Shown: positions 12,164 to 54,624, numbered from the stretch's first letter. The stretch: DNA of 64,000 bases from Sanderia malayensis (GCA_013076295.1 RQOL01000616.1:4306392-4370391), one strand, 5' to 3'. Notes: a model not told the origin generated them from the letters alone. A program made the numbers and translations.

Positions 12164-12169
12164 AATAAA
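12164..12169 (+). terminator. Polyadenylation signal of the GPCR gene
   Basis: AATAAA 39 bases after the stop codon of the receptor gene, the usual distance for a short 3' untranslated region. Confidence 0.7.
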
Positions 12170-13010
12170 CACTAAAATTAAGTGTTTAATGCAAATTAAA
12201 GGTTGTTGGACTTGGGTAGGCGTGGTTATTGACGAATTTCTTTTTTGATCTTATTTAACAGAGCTTCCCCCAATCATTGGGTATTCTCTCAAATAATTTC
12301 TGTTGATGTCATTACAGAGAAGTCTTTGCACTCTGCACAAATTTGTGTTAGAGAGACCCATAGTTTCAAGTGTGCCGTTAATTAAATTTCCTGATCACAA
12401 CTGTGTACTTATATTGTGATAAGTAATTTAACATGTACATTGTAGCTATCTTATTAAGAGTAAGATGATAAGCAATATATTGTGTATACCTTGTAAATTG
12501 ATCTGAAAAGTATGTCAATTAAGAAAGCATAAAGTTATGACTTCAAAGATATATATCAAAGGTGATATTTCTTGTTTTTTCTAAACAATTAACAACGCAA
12601 TTGCTCTTCTTACATCATGGCAAGGTGATGGTAATAATGTTGATTTTTATTATGACTAATAAGTCAGGAGTCGTAGATTAGAAGCGGAATATGTTTATGA
12701 TCAGAACAAAGACATCGATATTTTCAAAGCAACATTTCAAGGCAATAAAGAAAAGAACAATTTAATTAAAATTCTTTTCTGAGGCTTATGTTATTGACAA
12801 AAAACCAGATCGCTTTGATAACATGATTATTTGAGAGAAATATGCGCTTTTAAGGCATATTAACATATGAATATCTTTCTTGTAAAGTGACTTTTTGTGA
12901 ATTTAATCAAAGATATCTACGTACACCTGCCCATTATTTGTTTTCCTTTTGTTTATTCACTTTCCTTGCCTCGTTCTCCTGCCACGCTTTCACTATCGCT
13001 GACGGATAAA
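12170..13010. other. Intergenic, GPCR to NBEA
   Basis: About 840 AT-rich bases without coding signs. The last 100 bases are likely the promoter/5' untranslated region of the neurobeachin gene. No clear TATA element is seen. Confidence 0.4.
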
Positions 13011-32255
<19,245 letters not shown>

Positions 32256-32474
32256 CCTCGTATTCATCTTGCATTGGCCTCGATTCAATCATACATTCAA
32301 GACTCGTTCCTATTCTGATATCATCTCAAGGTGACGTCATTTATGAATTTGTATTTATATTTTCTAATTTAATCGCTTATTGGGCTTCTACATTATGCCA
32401 TAGTCACAGGAGAACATAAACACATACTCTTCTGTCACTCTGAGTATTTCACTATGCGCATTAGGTATTTTCAT

Positions 32475-32480
32475 AATAAA
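32475..32480 (+). terminator. Polyadenylation signal of NBEA
   Basis: AATAAA 219 bases after the neurobeachin stop codon, the first such hexamer downstream. Confidence 0.6.
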
Positions 32481-34779
32481 GACTTCCTTAAATTTTCAAT
32501 TCAGCTACGACAGCTGAGTTACAGCTTTCCTCCAATGATCTATTAATTTTATTTTATTATATCTCACTATTATTTTATTTCTCTCGCGATTATTTTCATA
32601 TAAAATTAGGCAATTTTGGTAATATTAATAATTAATACCGATTTATGGACCGAGTTTAAAGCAGCAGAGATGCTTTGACTGATTATTTATTATATTTTGA
32701 TTAAGTGAACAATGCAAAATTGAATATAATAATAGTAATCATCAATTATGGGGGAAGAAAACTGTTTAATATGCTATGAAATCGGCATTTACAAGAGCCT
32801 TGGTAATTGCTCCTCTGAACCAAGCGTGTTCAATACGATGCCTATGGATAGACTCGTTACATTGCGTCCCTGTGTTTTTGCTCGTTCTCGTTGATTCGAG
32901 TAAAGCACAGGGACAGAAAAATTCAAATTTTGAGAAAAGGCTGGAAAATGACTCACAAGAAGTCGAATTATACTAAATAGGTCCTACTGATCACGTTGAG
33001 ACAATTCCCAGCTCTCTAGGAGTATTGGTTCAAATTTTAGTGGACCTAGATCGCCCGCGGATAGTGATTTATACTTTCTGTCATACATGAAGTGGGTACT
33101 GAAAAATTCAAATTTTGAAATAGATTGAAAAATGACTCACAAGGAGACAAATTATACTAAATAGGTCCTACTGCTCACGTTGAGACAGTTCCCAGCTCTG
33201 TAGGAGTATTGGTTCAAATTTTGGTGGACCCAGATCGCCTGCGGATAGTGATTTATACTTTCTATCTTACATGAAGTAGGTACTGAAAAATTCAATTTTT
33301 GAAATAGGCTGGAAAATGACTTGCAAGGAGTCGAATTATACTAAATAGGTCCTACTGGTCACGTTGAGACAATTCCCAGCTCTCTAGGAGTATTGGTTCA
33401 AATTTTAGTGGACCTAGATCGCCCGCGGATAGTGATTTATACTTTCTGTCATACATGATGTGGGTACTGAAAAATTCAAATTTTGAAATAGATTGAAAAA
33501 TGACTCACAAGGAGTCGAATTATACTAAATAGGTCCTACTGATCACGTTGAGACAATTCCCAGCTCTCTAGGAGTAATGGTTCAAAGACCCAGATTTCCC
33601 GCGGATAGCTATTTAAACTTTCTATCATACATGAAGTGGGTACTGAAAAATTCAAATTTTGAAATAGACTGAAAAATGACTCACATAGAGTCGAATTATA
33701 CTAAATAGGTCCTACTGGTCACGTTGAGACAATTCCCAGCTCTCCATGAGTAGTGGTTCAAATTTTGGTGGACCCAGATCGCCCGCGGGTTGTTCAAGAG
33801 AGAGAAAAATTTGAGAAGGTGGTCGAACCAGAACCAGAGAATTATCCTGTGCAATGCACTTTACTATAAGCACACCAAGGGAACTTAAATGTTTTTGAGT
33901 ATGTTTATTTATACACATGTCCTTGTTTGGATCAGTTGACTTGAACAAACAGCCATCGACGAAATCTTTCATTTCAGAAAATTGCTGAAAATGTATCAAA
34001 TATGAGATTTTATAATATACTGACATCAATATGAATACGCACTGTTTTTATAAAATTATCGAAGCTCAAATTCTGTGACGTTTAAGAATAATATGCTGAA
34101 GAAGGGCAGTAATAAATATAGCATATTACTCCATCTATCGATGATAAGAAGCTCCTTCGCAGGCTCTGAGCGACAAAAGTATGAATGTGGCTTATTTTTC
34201 AGTAATCCGAAATCCGAATAATATGCAACTGTAACATGATGTGGCTGCTGGGCTGCACTTACTGTTCATTATTTCTCTGTTTGTGTTTGCTTTTTGCTTG
34301 AAAAGAAAAGAAAAACAGGAAAGACACCTGATACCTACCATCGTCTCGTGAAGCCTACTAATGCCACGTTGAATGGTTTTGATACATGCTCAGTGTCAAC
34401 ACCCTTGAGGCCTTCACACGCAAACGCATGACAATAATAATGATGATAATGTCATGAAGCAAACAAGTAGGAGCATTTCCTTTTGTGATATTTGTTTATT
34501 TTGCTCGTTATAAAAGGAAAAAAGTAATTGATTGTTTTAACAGTATTGTTTTTGGGGATGGCAGTTACTGAAATTGCCTGCTTTACTTAAAAAAGGAGAA
34601 GACTATTTTCTATGGTTGTTTAAACGATTTAGCCTGACAGACTGTGTCTTATCCGTGTTAGGCCTATTATCATGCTGTAACAATTGTTTACAGCTTGTTG
34701 TTGCTGATTATTAATTTATACGCCTCTGATCTGAGGATTGTATATTTACGTATCGTACATTCAGTCAGGGACTGTAACA
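32481..34779. other. Intergenic, NBEA to MGAT4
   Basis: No coding exon seen; the open frames fall in repeats or lack resemblance. The stretch is dominated by the five-copy satellite at 32912-33790. The last part should contain the MGAT4 promoter. Confidence 0.5.
32912..33790. repeat. Satellite of about 184 bases, 5 tandem copies
   Basis: The landmark AAAAATTCAA recurs at about 32917, 33102, 33286, 33470 and 33646. Each copy also has TACTAAATAGGTCCTACTG, CACGTTGAGAC, CCCAGCTCT and GATCGCCCGCGGATAGTG. Copies are highly similar; the fourth has a deletion of about eight bases. It lies 3' of the neurobeachin gene. Confidence 0.92.
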
Positions 34780-37700
34780 ATGAATTTCAGAAGAAATCGA
34801 ATTATTGCTTGCTGTTTACTGACCGGTTTCACAATGTTATTTCTCATTGTTAAACACAGAAGGAATAATAATGGTTAGTTCCTTAATTTTTAATGCCTAA
34901 ATTATATACATTTATATGACTTATGTCTTTTAATAACCCGTGTAGTCAAACGCTCTATCCGTCACCTTCACCTTTTAAGTTTTTGATTAATTTAGTTTTT
35001 TAAGTTTATACTAATGATGTCATGTCATATGGGTACTAGTTTTTAATTTAATTTATTTTTGCCTAGCATTGGTTACAAAAAAGCCCAAAATGGAAGATGC
35101 ATATACATTTCTGGAGGATAAAGTAGAAAAACTAAAAAGAAAACTGAAAGATCTAGAATTAAGTAGCAATTCAATGTCCGGGCAGATAGTTTCATTAAAA
35201 ATGGCACTGCAGAAGACAGTATCTTGGAATAAAACTTTAAAGTCCTCCAGCTTAACATTGCCAAGTATTTACTCATATTTACCACATTTACTAAGCAGGC
35301 CAAAGGGGTTAGAACCATTTATTCAGGTTAGATCAAACAAGCCAAGAAAAGGTAAGTGCTGTCATTTTATTTCTTTAAATTCTATTAATGATGTATATCA
35401 CCTTATTCATGTATGTTTGAATATTTCTATTTCTCTTGAAATAGAACTCTTCAAACATACATGAATAGAGTGAAAATCATATTGCATCATCATCATCATA
35501 ATTAACTTTATTTATGTGTTAAATAAATTTATCATACTTGCTGATTGGGGACACTTGGCATACAAGTTAAGCTAAGCTAAACGCACTGCATGATTATGCC
35601 ACATGAAGCACCATCTTATGAAAGAAGACCATGAGCACCATCTTATGAAAGAAGAATTTAATTGAACCTGCGTGATACTATTCAAAGCTGCGCACATTTA
35701 GTGGTTTGAACAGATGTGACAAACAATGAGAGCACCAGTTGTTACTCTCTCCCATCTTGTTATTTCAATAACCAAAATGTTAATTTATTCATCATTTATG
35801 TTTCAATTGGAATTGCATGCTGTATATGTGAGCAAATTCAAGCTTCTCACAGTTATTCAGTGAAAGCTTGCATATAAGAACCTGCAAAGTCTGAATCCAA
35901 ACAATAGCCCATTAATCAAAGACAATAGACAGTTGTTTCTACTATTTTTGTGAATAGAAATGATAGAGAATTATCAGCCCGAAGGTTCTTAATCTGCTGG
36001 TTCTTATATGCAGGTTCTTACTGTATTGTTAAGCATTGTCTATTTGCATCCAATAGTGATGCTATTGTATAAGATGGTCATTTCCTAGGTACATTACTGT
36101 TGGGGGAAATAGAGTAGTTTTAGACTATTTGAATTCTATTGTAGCAACACTTGCATTTGGCATACCATCAATAAGTCGACAACATCATTCATATTTGCCC
36201 GCCACTCTACAGTCGTTGCTTCAAGGTCTGTCAGAAGAAGACAAAGACGATGTTGTTCTTATTGCTTTCATTGGAGATGTAAGTTCTCTTTATAGTTCAT
36301 TCTTTTTAAAAATGGTTTTGGTTGATCACTCACTGCAGCTGCCATTAATCAAATGTTAAAATGATATCTTTATATCTTAGACTTCCAAAGACAAGGTGAA
36401 AAGAAGAGTTAAAGAATTAGAATTAAAATTTCCAGAGGCAATTGAAGAAGGTGTATTAGAAATTATTGCACCGCATCAAGATTTTTATCCGGATATGTCA
36501 GACCTGCCATTAACATTCAATGATTCTCCGGATAGAGTTAAATGGAGGACGAAGCAAAACCTCGACTTTGCTTATTTGATGATGTACGCTCACAACAAAG
36601 CTCCTTTTTATGTTCAACTTGAAGATGACATTGTTGCTTCGCCTTCTTATGCAAGCACAATAAAATCATTTGTATTGCAACAAGAAAGCAATGACTGGTT
36701 CATATTAGAATTCTCAATACTAGGATTTATAGGTATGAACATTTTATTTCCTATATAGATATATATATATATATATATTTATAATGAAATACATTTACAT
36801 TTTAGATATATATTTACTGTTAAAGCTCTAGTAAGCCCACCTCTCTATTAAGCCCTCTCTTTAATAAGCCCCCTTTTTAAATGAGATTTACAATTAAGCT
36901 CCCCCTTGTTTTGAATTTTCCAATGACGATGAAACTATGTTTGGTTACACCATAAAAGCTCATTATTTTGCAGTTATTTTACATGAACAGTTTTCTGAAG
37001 CTTAATTAAGGATTTTATGAAGCCTCTCTCTTATAACCCCCCTGGAACATTAAATGAACCACCCCTGGGCTTAAAAGAGCTTTTACAGTGTACACAATGG
37101 CTTTTACAAGTGTACACAATTTGCGTACAGATTTTAAAAGTGTATACAATTTGCTGATCATCAGTACTTATTTTTTCAGGCAAACTTTTCAAATCAACTG
37201 ATGTAATAAAGTTCGTTGATTTCATTTTGATGTTCCACAAAAACAAGCCGGTTGACTGGCTACTTGATCATATATTAACAGTTGAAATTTGTAATCCTGA
37301 AAAAGATAATAAGCATTGTACAACTGAAAAGAATAAATTAAAAATCCGATTTAAGCCGTCGTTGTTTCAACATGTTGGTAAGGAGTCATCGCTTAAAGGG
37401 AAGCGACAAGCATTGGTGGTACGTTTGATATGTTGCCATAAAGCTATTATATCCGATCTTATATCCCAAACTGCTTTTTTAACTCTTCATTCGTAACGCA
37501 GCTTATGTTTCCTCAGGTAAGTGAAGTTAGTTAGTTTAGTTTATTGTTCGATTTTTGCAGGACAAAGATTTTAAAAGTCAATCAGTTTTCCAAGCACATC
37601 TAAACCCCAAAGCAATTGTTAAGTCCACTTTTGAAACATACCAACGCTATACGCCAGAAGAAGCGTATCTTGGAAGAACATTTTTCTGGGGGCTCACCCC

Positions 37701-38430
37701 ACATGCTGGTGACGTGATAAGGTTCTGTTTCAAACACCCAACTCTTATCGAAAGGTATGGCAGTCATGGCTCTTTCTTTCAAACCTCTTTCTTCATTGCT
37801 TGCTAAAGTGTTTACTTTGTAACATACAGTGGAGTAGTAGGCAGTTACTGAAATGATTGTTTTTCCTGTATTTTCGTAGATTTAAGTTCAGGTCCGGTAT
37901 GAGCGACCATCCTGGGGATATTTTGACCAATGCAACAGTTGAAGTATTGACTGTTGCACAGAAAGACAAAGCTGACGCGAAGAAAAACAGTAAATAAAAT
38001 AATTATTTTCCCTTTCTGAATTCATTTTATCCTATATACTCCGCTTAAAGTACAAGTTAATTGATTAATATTTTCAATTTTCTTTTCAGCCTCCATTGAC
38101 AGCAATGAAATTCCTACTCTGGGTGATAAAATGAATAAAATAAAATTTGAATATAAATCAAAAGACTATGTCAAAGTGGGCTCATTTTCAACTATCGGCG
38201 TTGCCTCAGGGAAAATCGGATCGTACATTGGTCCTGTTGCAGAAATACGGATACGTGTTATACAACACAAAAATGAAAATTGGGTCGCGTTAAGTGAGGT
38301 GTGTTATCTTTTCATTGTATTTTTTTATTAATTATTCTCATTTTGATTTTGTATATTGATTTCATGTGTTTATTTTTTTTCGAAGATTCATATTACTGAG
38401 AGAAAACAGACACGACTCAATCGAATATAG
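34780..38430 (+). CDS. MGAT4: Alpha-1,3-mannosyl-glycoprotein 4-beta-N-acetylglucosaminyltransferase (GnT-IV type), 9 exons
   Basis: Exons 34780-34873, 35067-35351, 36145-36278, 36381-36732, 37180-37418, 37561-37754, 37880-37989, 38090-38298, 38386-38430 give 553 aa; human MGAT4A has 535. The enzyme adds a beta-1,4 GlcNAc branch to the alpha-1,3 mannose arm of N-glycans in the Golgi. It is a type II membrane protein: short basic N-terminus, membrane anchor about residues 8-25, then a coiled-coil stem (about 40-75). The catalytic part begins at [12 protein letters not shown] and includes FGIPSISR, the family block [18 protein letters not shown], the acidic metal/nucleotide-sugar motif LEDD (about 251-254), [14 protein letters not shown] and [12 protein letters not shown]-terminal lectin-like domain follows. 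Paralogue identity (A, B or other) is not decided. An AATAAA is at 38653. Confidence 0.95.
35858..36024. mobile_element. MITE, family CAGTAAACACCCGC, diverged copy 4
   Basis: Begins CAGTGAAAGCTTGCATATAA and ends inverted (CTTATATGCAGGTTCTTACTG). The inner AACAATAG/GACAATAGAC motifs match the other copies. Located in MGAT4 intron 2. Confidence 0.75.
36826..37089. mobile_element. MITE with ACTGTTAAAGCTCT ends in MGAT4 intron 4
   Basis: The left end ACTGTTAAAGCTCTAGTAAG and the inverted right end ACTGTAAAAGCTCTTTTAAG match at most positions. Inside, several TTAAGCCCCC and TTATAACCCCCC blocks recur. No target duplication beyond TA can be asserted. Confidence 0.6.
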
Positions 38431-39195
38431 ATGAAAGTAGTACAACCAAGGCTTTATATGCACACGTCTACAAGTATAACGTTTCTGAATTTGAAGGCAA
38501 ACATTTAATAGATATCTGATATTATTTAGATGATTATCAAAATGTCTGTGTAAATATATGTGCCTTGAGATTTCCGCTTTATATCTAATGATTTTTATTT
38601 TATTTTCATAACTTGTTCTAATACAATGCAAAGAGTATTTTAGATAGTTTTGAATAAAATATATCGTATGGCTTTGATAGACATCGGAGTTGAGTATTGC
38701 TACGCACCCATGGCTATGCACTTGTAATTCATATATCCAAACTGATTCTGAAAAAATATTTATTACTAAAATTTGGGCATTTTCTCATGTATAACTGTAT
38801 CCTTTTCAATAAACAGATAGTTTTGAATGCAAATCGCAATTTTATTTTGCTTTATTTTGCACACCTTCTTTCAACTGTTGATATCAATCATCTGCCATGC
38901 CGAATTTTGAAGTTTTGAAATTTATAAAATATTCATGGTCAAGGCTTCTTATTCATAATATTCAACCGTTTTAAAGGTTTAATATCCTTACAAGGCGAGT
39001 GCTTCGGAAGAAAACATAAAATTTAACACTTATGTTTCACTGGAGCTGATGCACTCTGACTGAAGGTATGTCAATTTTAGGCTTACTTTTTTATCGTTTG
39101 CAGAAAGAGCGCGAGGAGGCCTAGAATAATCATTCGCAACAACGCAACAAGCCAAACAACATTTAATCATGATATTCATTTGCAGCTAATTCAGA
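38431..39195. other. Intergenic, MGAT4 to NEK1
   Basis: Contains the MGAT4 3' untranslated region with AATAAA at 38653-38658 and another AATAAA near 38807. The rest is non-coding. A possible splice acceptor (TTTGCAG) at 39179-39185 lies just before the NEK1 start, so a 5' untranslated exon may precede it. Confidence 0.5.
38653..38658 (+). terminator. Polyadenylation signal of MGAT4
   Basis: AATAAA 223 bases after the MGAT4 stop; a second AATAAA further on could serve as an alternative. Confidence 0.6.
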
Positions 39196-49322
<10,127 letters not shown>

Positions 49323-49745
49323 CTGTGGAGAAACTGTGGGTTTTGGATTTTATTAGGTTTGGAAAGCACTTCAAAGTCTAAAGTGACTTATCATAATCAA
49401 ACATTACTTTATTGAGCTGTATTTCTATTTCGTATGTATATGTAGTTGAAAATATCTAAAGCAGGTGGAGTAGCTGTTATATTTAGTATAAAATGGATAA
49501 TTATCTAGCTGTTTCACAATTTCATTTCTACCTTAGTTGAATAAGTTCATGTTTCTTTCCCCTATCTTGGAAGGGAAAGAACTTGCCCCGCCTATGCAGT
49601 TCCTATTGGAGGTCTGGGACCTCACTTAAATCAAGGCGCCCGGAGCCTGGACATGGATGTTTTTTTTTCGCGCTGATAATTAACGATTTTTTGAAATAAT
49701 TTTTTAGCAGAGGTTTCAAGAAAAATATCCCCTTTACAGAGAAAA
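49323..49745. other. Intergenic, NEK1 to Spindly
   Basis: Only 423 bases separate the NEK1 stop from the Spindly start. No AATAAA was seen for NEK1. A GC-richer patch around 49560-49660 is the likely Spindly promoter; this is a guess from composition. Confidence 0.4.
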
Positions 49746-52700
49746 ATGGACCAATGCGTATCGGAGACTGATGTTATTGCTTTTAAAGATGAAATAGGAA
49801 TGCTGAAAGATAAGATAGCTTATCTGCAAAGTCAGTTGGAGCAAAGCGAAAATGAATCGATTATTGCTGCAGAATTAGGCCAAAGATTGTTGGAGGAAAA
49901 AGAACACTTAGAAGCGATCCGAGAAGAAGAAAGAACTGCTTACACGACCAAGATTGAGGTCAGTACATCTGAGGATTTAATGTGTTGTGAGTTTAGAATA
50001 AACACTCTTCTTTTTTGGAAATGCTGATTGTGATTCTTATTGTAGGAGCTTATGCAAGAGAATTTTAATTTGACTGCCAAGGTCGAAACAGGAGCAAGAC
50101 TTTTGGATGCTCATTCGCAAGATGATGAGAGCGCTGACAAGTTTAAAGCAAAGCTTGAGCAGGAGAAAGAAGAGTTGAGAATATCTTGCGAAAAGAAATT
50201 GAGTGACATAAAAAAGAGCAAGACATTGGTTGATGAAGAGTTGTCACATATTAATTTGAAGTTGTCACAAAAGGATGAAACTATTGAGAGTCTTCACAAA
50301 GTCATTGATGAGCAGAAGTCAAAGAATAAGATTCTGGAAGGGAATACGTGCTTGGAAGGAGAAATGCAAGAACTGAAAAATGCATTTCAAGAATGTTATG
50401 AAGAGAAATGCCAAATTGAGGAAAACTTGGAAGAATACATGCATTCATTGCAGAGTAAAAATTTGGAAGTTGACAATTTAACAAAAAGAATGAATGAACT
50501 TAATGAAGAGTTGGAATATGCACAGAAAGAACAAACTGATTGTTATAAACATCTTGAGGTATGATATCTGATAGCACTTTTATTTCATATTTTGTCTAGC
50601 TGGTTAATACTGCTAAAATTTGCAACTGCTTTTATATTAGGATGCTAAGGATACGATAGCAGAACTCAGAGTAGAAATTAATCAGCTGGAAACAGAACTG
50701 AGAAGTAGGGGGCATTCTAAGAAAGGAAATTCTTTATTTGGAGAGGTATGTCAAGTTTATCACAACTTTTATTGCCAAATGGTTTGAGGAAAGCTCAATC
50801 AATTAATGAAATTTTATTTTATTTTAGTTGGAAGACAAAAGAATATTTGCAGAAAGGAACCTTGCAATTTTCAAAGTTAGATATGATTCACTGCAAAAGG
50901 CACATGCATCAGCTAAGAATGAAATACTGAAAATGAAGGTAAGATATGTCTTGTGGTCGCTTTGTTATAATTTCAACAATTTAATATATATATAGTCAAC
51001 TCTGTTTATTTTGAACACCTTTTGGAAGCATGAAAATGTTCTGATTATAAAGAGTTTGAGTTATAAAGGCTTATTTGATAAGGATAGGTTCATTAGTGAT
51101 CTTGTTATAGAGTGTTTGCTTGAGATAGAGTTTGAATTACACAAATTTGATCTATGCAGATTTTACTGCAGTAAGCTTTCTGATATTAGTTTATGATTCA
51201 AGACTGATAATGAGAGCTTTTCTTTTTGTAGAATCAAGTGCTTGCATTTTTGCAAACAAGAAGCGATCGAGCTGATCGTTTGAGAATTGAACATCTGGAG
51301 CAAGCTGTAAGTGTAGCAAAAGCCGAATGCAATATGCTGGCAGCAAAATTGAAGCAAAGAGACCAGCAACTGGTAGGGAAATAATGTTAATAATAGATTC
51401 AAATTTCTCTCAGATAAACCTGTTTCTGAATTAAGGATTTTTGTTAGTAGTAGTTGTATTCACAAAGTAAAACAATGCTCTACAATGCAGAATTTTTTTT
51501 AGCATAGTTTTAAACAAGCATGAAGATTATCCAAATTTTTGTTTGTTTTTTTAACAATAGCTTGCAAAAGATCCATTGGACCAACTTAAAGGAAAGATTG
51601 AATCATATGAAGGGTCAGAAGGCTCTAAGGATTATATCAAACTTTTGATTGTTACTGCGGAAGAATACAAGTGAGCAATTAATTTTGAATAGGGTGTTGA
51701 TTTTTGTGCAATGTTTTCCTCCTTCTCACGAGTTCCTTTTTCTTCGGTTGAAAGCTTGCTATCATTTGGGTGCAAACCCAAAGTTTTCTTTTCTTTTGCA
51801 ATTCTAAAAGTTCTGGAAGAATGAATATCCAAATCATTTACTTAAGAATACGATTCTCATGGTCACATACACCAGCCTTTAGTCGATAGTTTATAATTTT
51901 TTTATTAAGATCAAATTATACCCGATGGTGGACATGTTTCTTGACTTGATTGGGCAAGTGGTTAATTTTTCTTCCTTTCTATTTATGTAGGAATAAAATT
52001 GAAATCCTGAAGAAAGACTTGTACAGCCAACAGCTTGCATTTATTGCAAAAACTGACGATTTGCAAGAGACACAAAGAAAACTATACACAGCAACAAATA
52101 CCGCAGATAAAAACAGAAATGAAAATCTCAGAGCAAAAGTTCGTCTCGAAGAAATGAAAAACAAATTAGAAGCTGGTAAGTTATTTGATTTATCTTAGTA
52201 ATTGTACCCTTATTACCAACCTAGCTACTTATCAACTCTGTTTGCAATGCGAATAAATTGACATTGTACAATGTAAGATATATGGATAGATGGATTTCTT
52301 TATGTCTCTGATAGAGAAGCAGAAGAGAATAGAGTGTGAAAGTCTAATCAAGAAATGGACTGCTGATAAAACTACAGTAAAAGATCAATTTGCAATGCAG
52401 AAGGAGATTGATGCTGCTTTGCAAACATTTAATAATGCGAGTAGTAAGGAGACAGGCGAAGAAAGGAAAAGGATGATGGATACTACTATGGAAGAGAAAG
52501 GAGTCGTCGAGGAAAAAACTGACGATGTTTTTGTCAGCAAGAATCCATTACCTGAAAAAGTTCGAGAACTCACGGATGCAGAAAAGAAAGAAAAAATTGA
52601 ACGGTTGATGAAGATGCATTTACCAAAAGATCTGGCAGAAGAATATCTTAGAAAAAATGAAAATACAAAACAGCAGAAAAGTGGTATTGACAAGATTTCC

Positions 52701-53087
52701 AAAATGGAATTGCGAGTGAGCAAAGCCAAACGTAGAAAGGTACATAATTATCATGTGCTGGTAATAGTGAATATAGTGATGATATACATTATGCAAAACT
52801 ATGCTAAAGTTAATTTTTTTTATATTGAAGGTCAGTTTTAAAGATGAGGTCGAAGATTTAGAGAATGATCACAAGTTTTCCGAGACAAATTCATCTAATG
52901 AGGTAAGCCTTGCATTTATTTCCATATAATGTTGCACAACATATACATTGTATTTGTATCTTCAAGGAATGGGTGTATCTTAATTTTTTAGGCATTGCAA
53001 GACTCAACGATGCAGAGCAAACAAGAATCGAGAATGACTCAAAATCGGGTAGAGGACGGTGACAAGGAAGCCTGTCATGTTCAGTAG
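49746..53087 (+). CDS. SPDL1: Spindly-like dynein adaptor with C-terminal CaaX motif, 10 exons
   Basis: Exons 49746-49958, 50046-50558, 50641-50745, 50828-50938, 51232-51372, 51561-51670, 51991-52175, 52315-52739, 52831-52902, 52992-53087 give 656 aa; human Spindly has 605. Spindly recruits dynein-dynactin to kinetochores with the RZZ complex and activates motility. The protein is almost wholly coiled coil with a loose C-terminal tail. A CC1 box (AAELGQRLLEE, residues 41-51) is the dynein light-intermediate-chain contact in adaptors. A Spindly box (GNSLFGELED, from residue 271), split by an intron between GE and LED, contacts the dynactin pointed end. The last four residues, CHVQ, form a CaaX-like farnesylation site, as CPQQ does in human Spindly. 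The combination of Spindly box and prenyl motif decides against BICD and BICDR adaptors. AATAAA at 53332 ends the unit. Confidence 0.9.
50993..51172. mobile_element. MITE in Spindly intron 4, relative of 5272-5452
   Basis: Begins TAGTCAACTCTGTTTATTTT and ends CTATGCAGATTTTACTGCAG. Shares GAACACC, GAAAATGTTC, TTCATTAGTGATC and GAATTACAC..TTGA with the element at 5272. Confidence 0.65.
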
Positions 53088-53331
53088 ATGCAAAGCTCAC
53101 ATGTAACATTTTCCAATACTCTCTTTCTTCTATATTTTTATACTGAATATCAGGTTACATGGTATTATTTCAGACTGAGCAAAATTGATCGAAATTAACT
53201 TTCAGTGCAAAAAGCAGATAATACATAATATGTATATAAATAATATATTTCTTTAATCCCATTGAATGTAATGATTGTTGTCCTTTTCAAGAGTTTTTGG
53301 ACATTTGGGTTCATGTTAGCCTGGCCGTAGC

Positions 53332-53337
53332 AATAAA
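53332..53337 (+). terminator. Polyadenylation signal of Spindly
   Basis: AATAAA 245 bases after the Spindly stop codon. Confidence 0.6.
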
Positions 53338-53500
53338 AGTATATATAGAGGAAGAACAACAAGCTGAATTCATGCCAATAGAATACCATCGATACCTTTT
53401 TTTGGCTTACCAGCCTCGAAATCATTACTGCATCTGATACGAGGTTGATTGACATCTGCCATATTTAGCGTTTCCGCTTGACTTCATTTTATTATGGTAT

Positions 53501-53820
53501 CCAGTCTCTTTCGTATAAGACCCTTGAGCACGTTGCATGAGATTTTTTTGAATTATTTCAGCTGGTGAAAGGAGCATGTGAACAATGTTGCAGAAAGAGC
53601 TCGAAGCATGTTAGGCCCAGTGATGAATGAGCTTCGCCTTCGTCAGTGGAATTTAAGCCGTTTGTTTTGAGAGCTCGCAACTGGTGGAGGAAGGAACGTG
53701 GATTGCTGCAAAAAACTGAAAGTTTTTTATAAAACAATAACTTCAGTTGGAGAAAGGAGTCGAGTGGAGAAAAGTGTCAAGAGGAGTCGAAGGTTACCTA
53801 GGCCCTTTGTGTGAAGGTAG
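53501..53820. repeat. Left arm of a 3.4-kb inverted repeat
   Basis: Reads as the reverse complement of 56436-56931. Matching blocks include CCAGTCTC.TTCGTATAA, CTTGAGCACGTTGCA, TTGAATTATTTCAG.TGGTG, ATGTTAGGCCCAGTGATGAA, GTGGAGGAAGGAACGTGGAT and TTCAGTTGGAGAAAGGA. It lacks a central segment of about 165 bases that the right arm has. Confidence 0.85.
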
Positions 53821-54624
53821 GCTTTTGCTTCATGTATATTTACATAACACTTATGAATTTAATTAGGTTCATCTCGTAAAACTCTATGATACTTAGATCT
53901 GATCAGCAGTCTATTTACTTTATCTGTATGTATATTTTTTTCGATATTATTATAATGTAGTTAGCAAGCTTTTGCAATTTCGTAGTTTTTTGTGCCTAAA
54001 TCTAATTGATATCAATATTTATACCTCGTTTCAGGACCTTGTGGAATTTTGTCAACATGACGCCTGTTGATTTTGTTATCTACATTTATCGCTGAATTGG
54101 TTGGTAAGTTCGTTTAATTGTCGTTGTTTGTTTAATATTTTCTGTTGCTTTCATATTTGGTTTATCGAAAGATGCATAATCCTGGATAACATTTATTAGC
54201 TTCCCGGTGAAAGAATGATTGATGGAAAATCGTTTTGGCAACATGTTTCTTTATTTTTTAATGTTTACTTCATGTTATTTTGCTGATGCTTTTTTGAAGA
54301 TGAAGATCGAGAAAGAAGATATTTATTTATAATCAGATGATGATCAATATAATTTTTGCTTATTCTTTCTTCATTTTGAATATATTATATTATTCCTATT
54401 CGGAAGAACTTTTGCATTTTTTTTTTGTTTATATTTCTTTGTTGCTGTTCAGAAGAAGACGTTGCGTTATTTGTTATATTAATAATTTTAATTTCTTGAG
54501 AACATGAAGAAGTGTTAAAGGTGAGTTTTATCCTGGATTTTATTTTAATTTTATGACACTCTTTTATGATTTTATTTTAATTTTTTTAGTATGTTCAAAA
54601 AATTATGATAGTGAGAGTAATTTA

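Noticed and set aside
33712..34029. A 105-residue minus-strand frame
   Set aside because: Half of it lies in the satellite repeat and the rest shows no family features.
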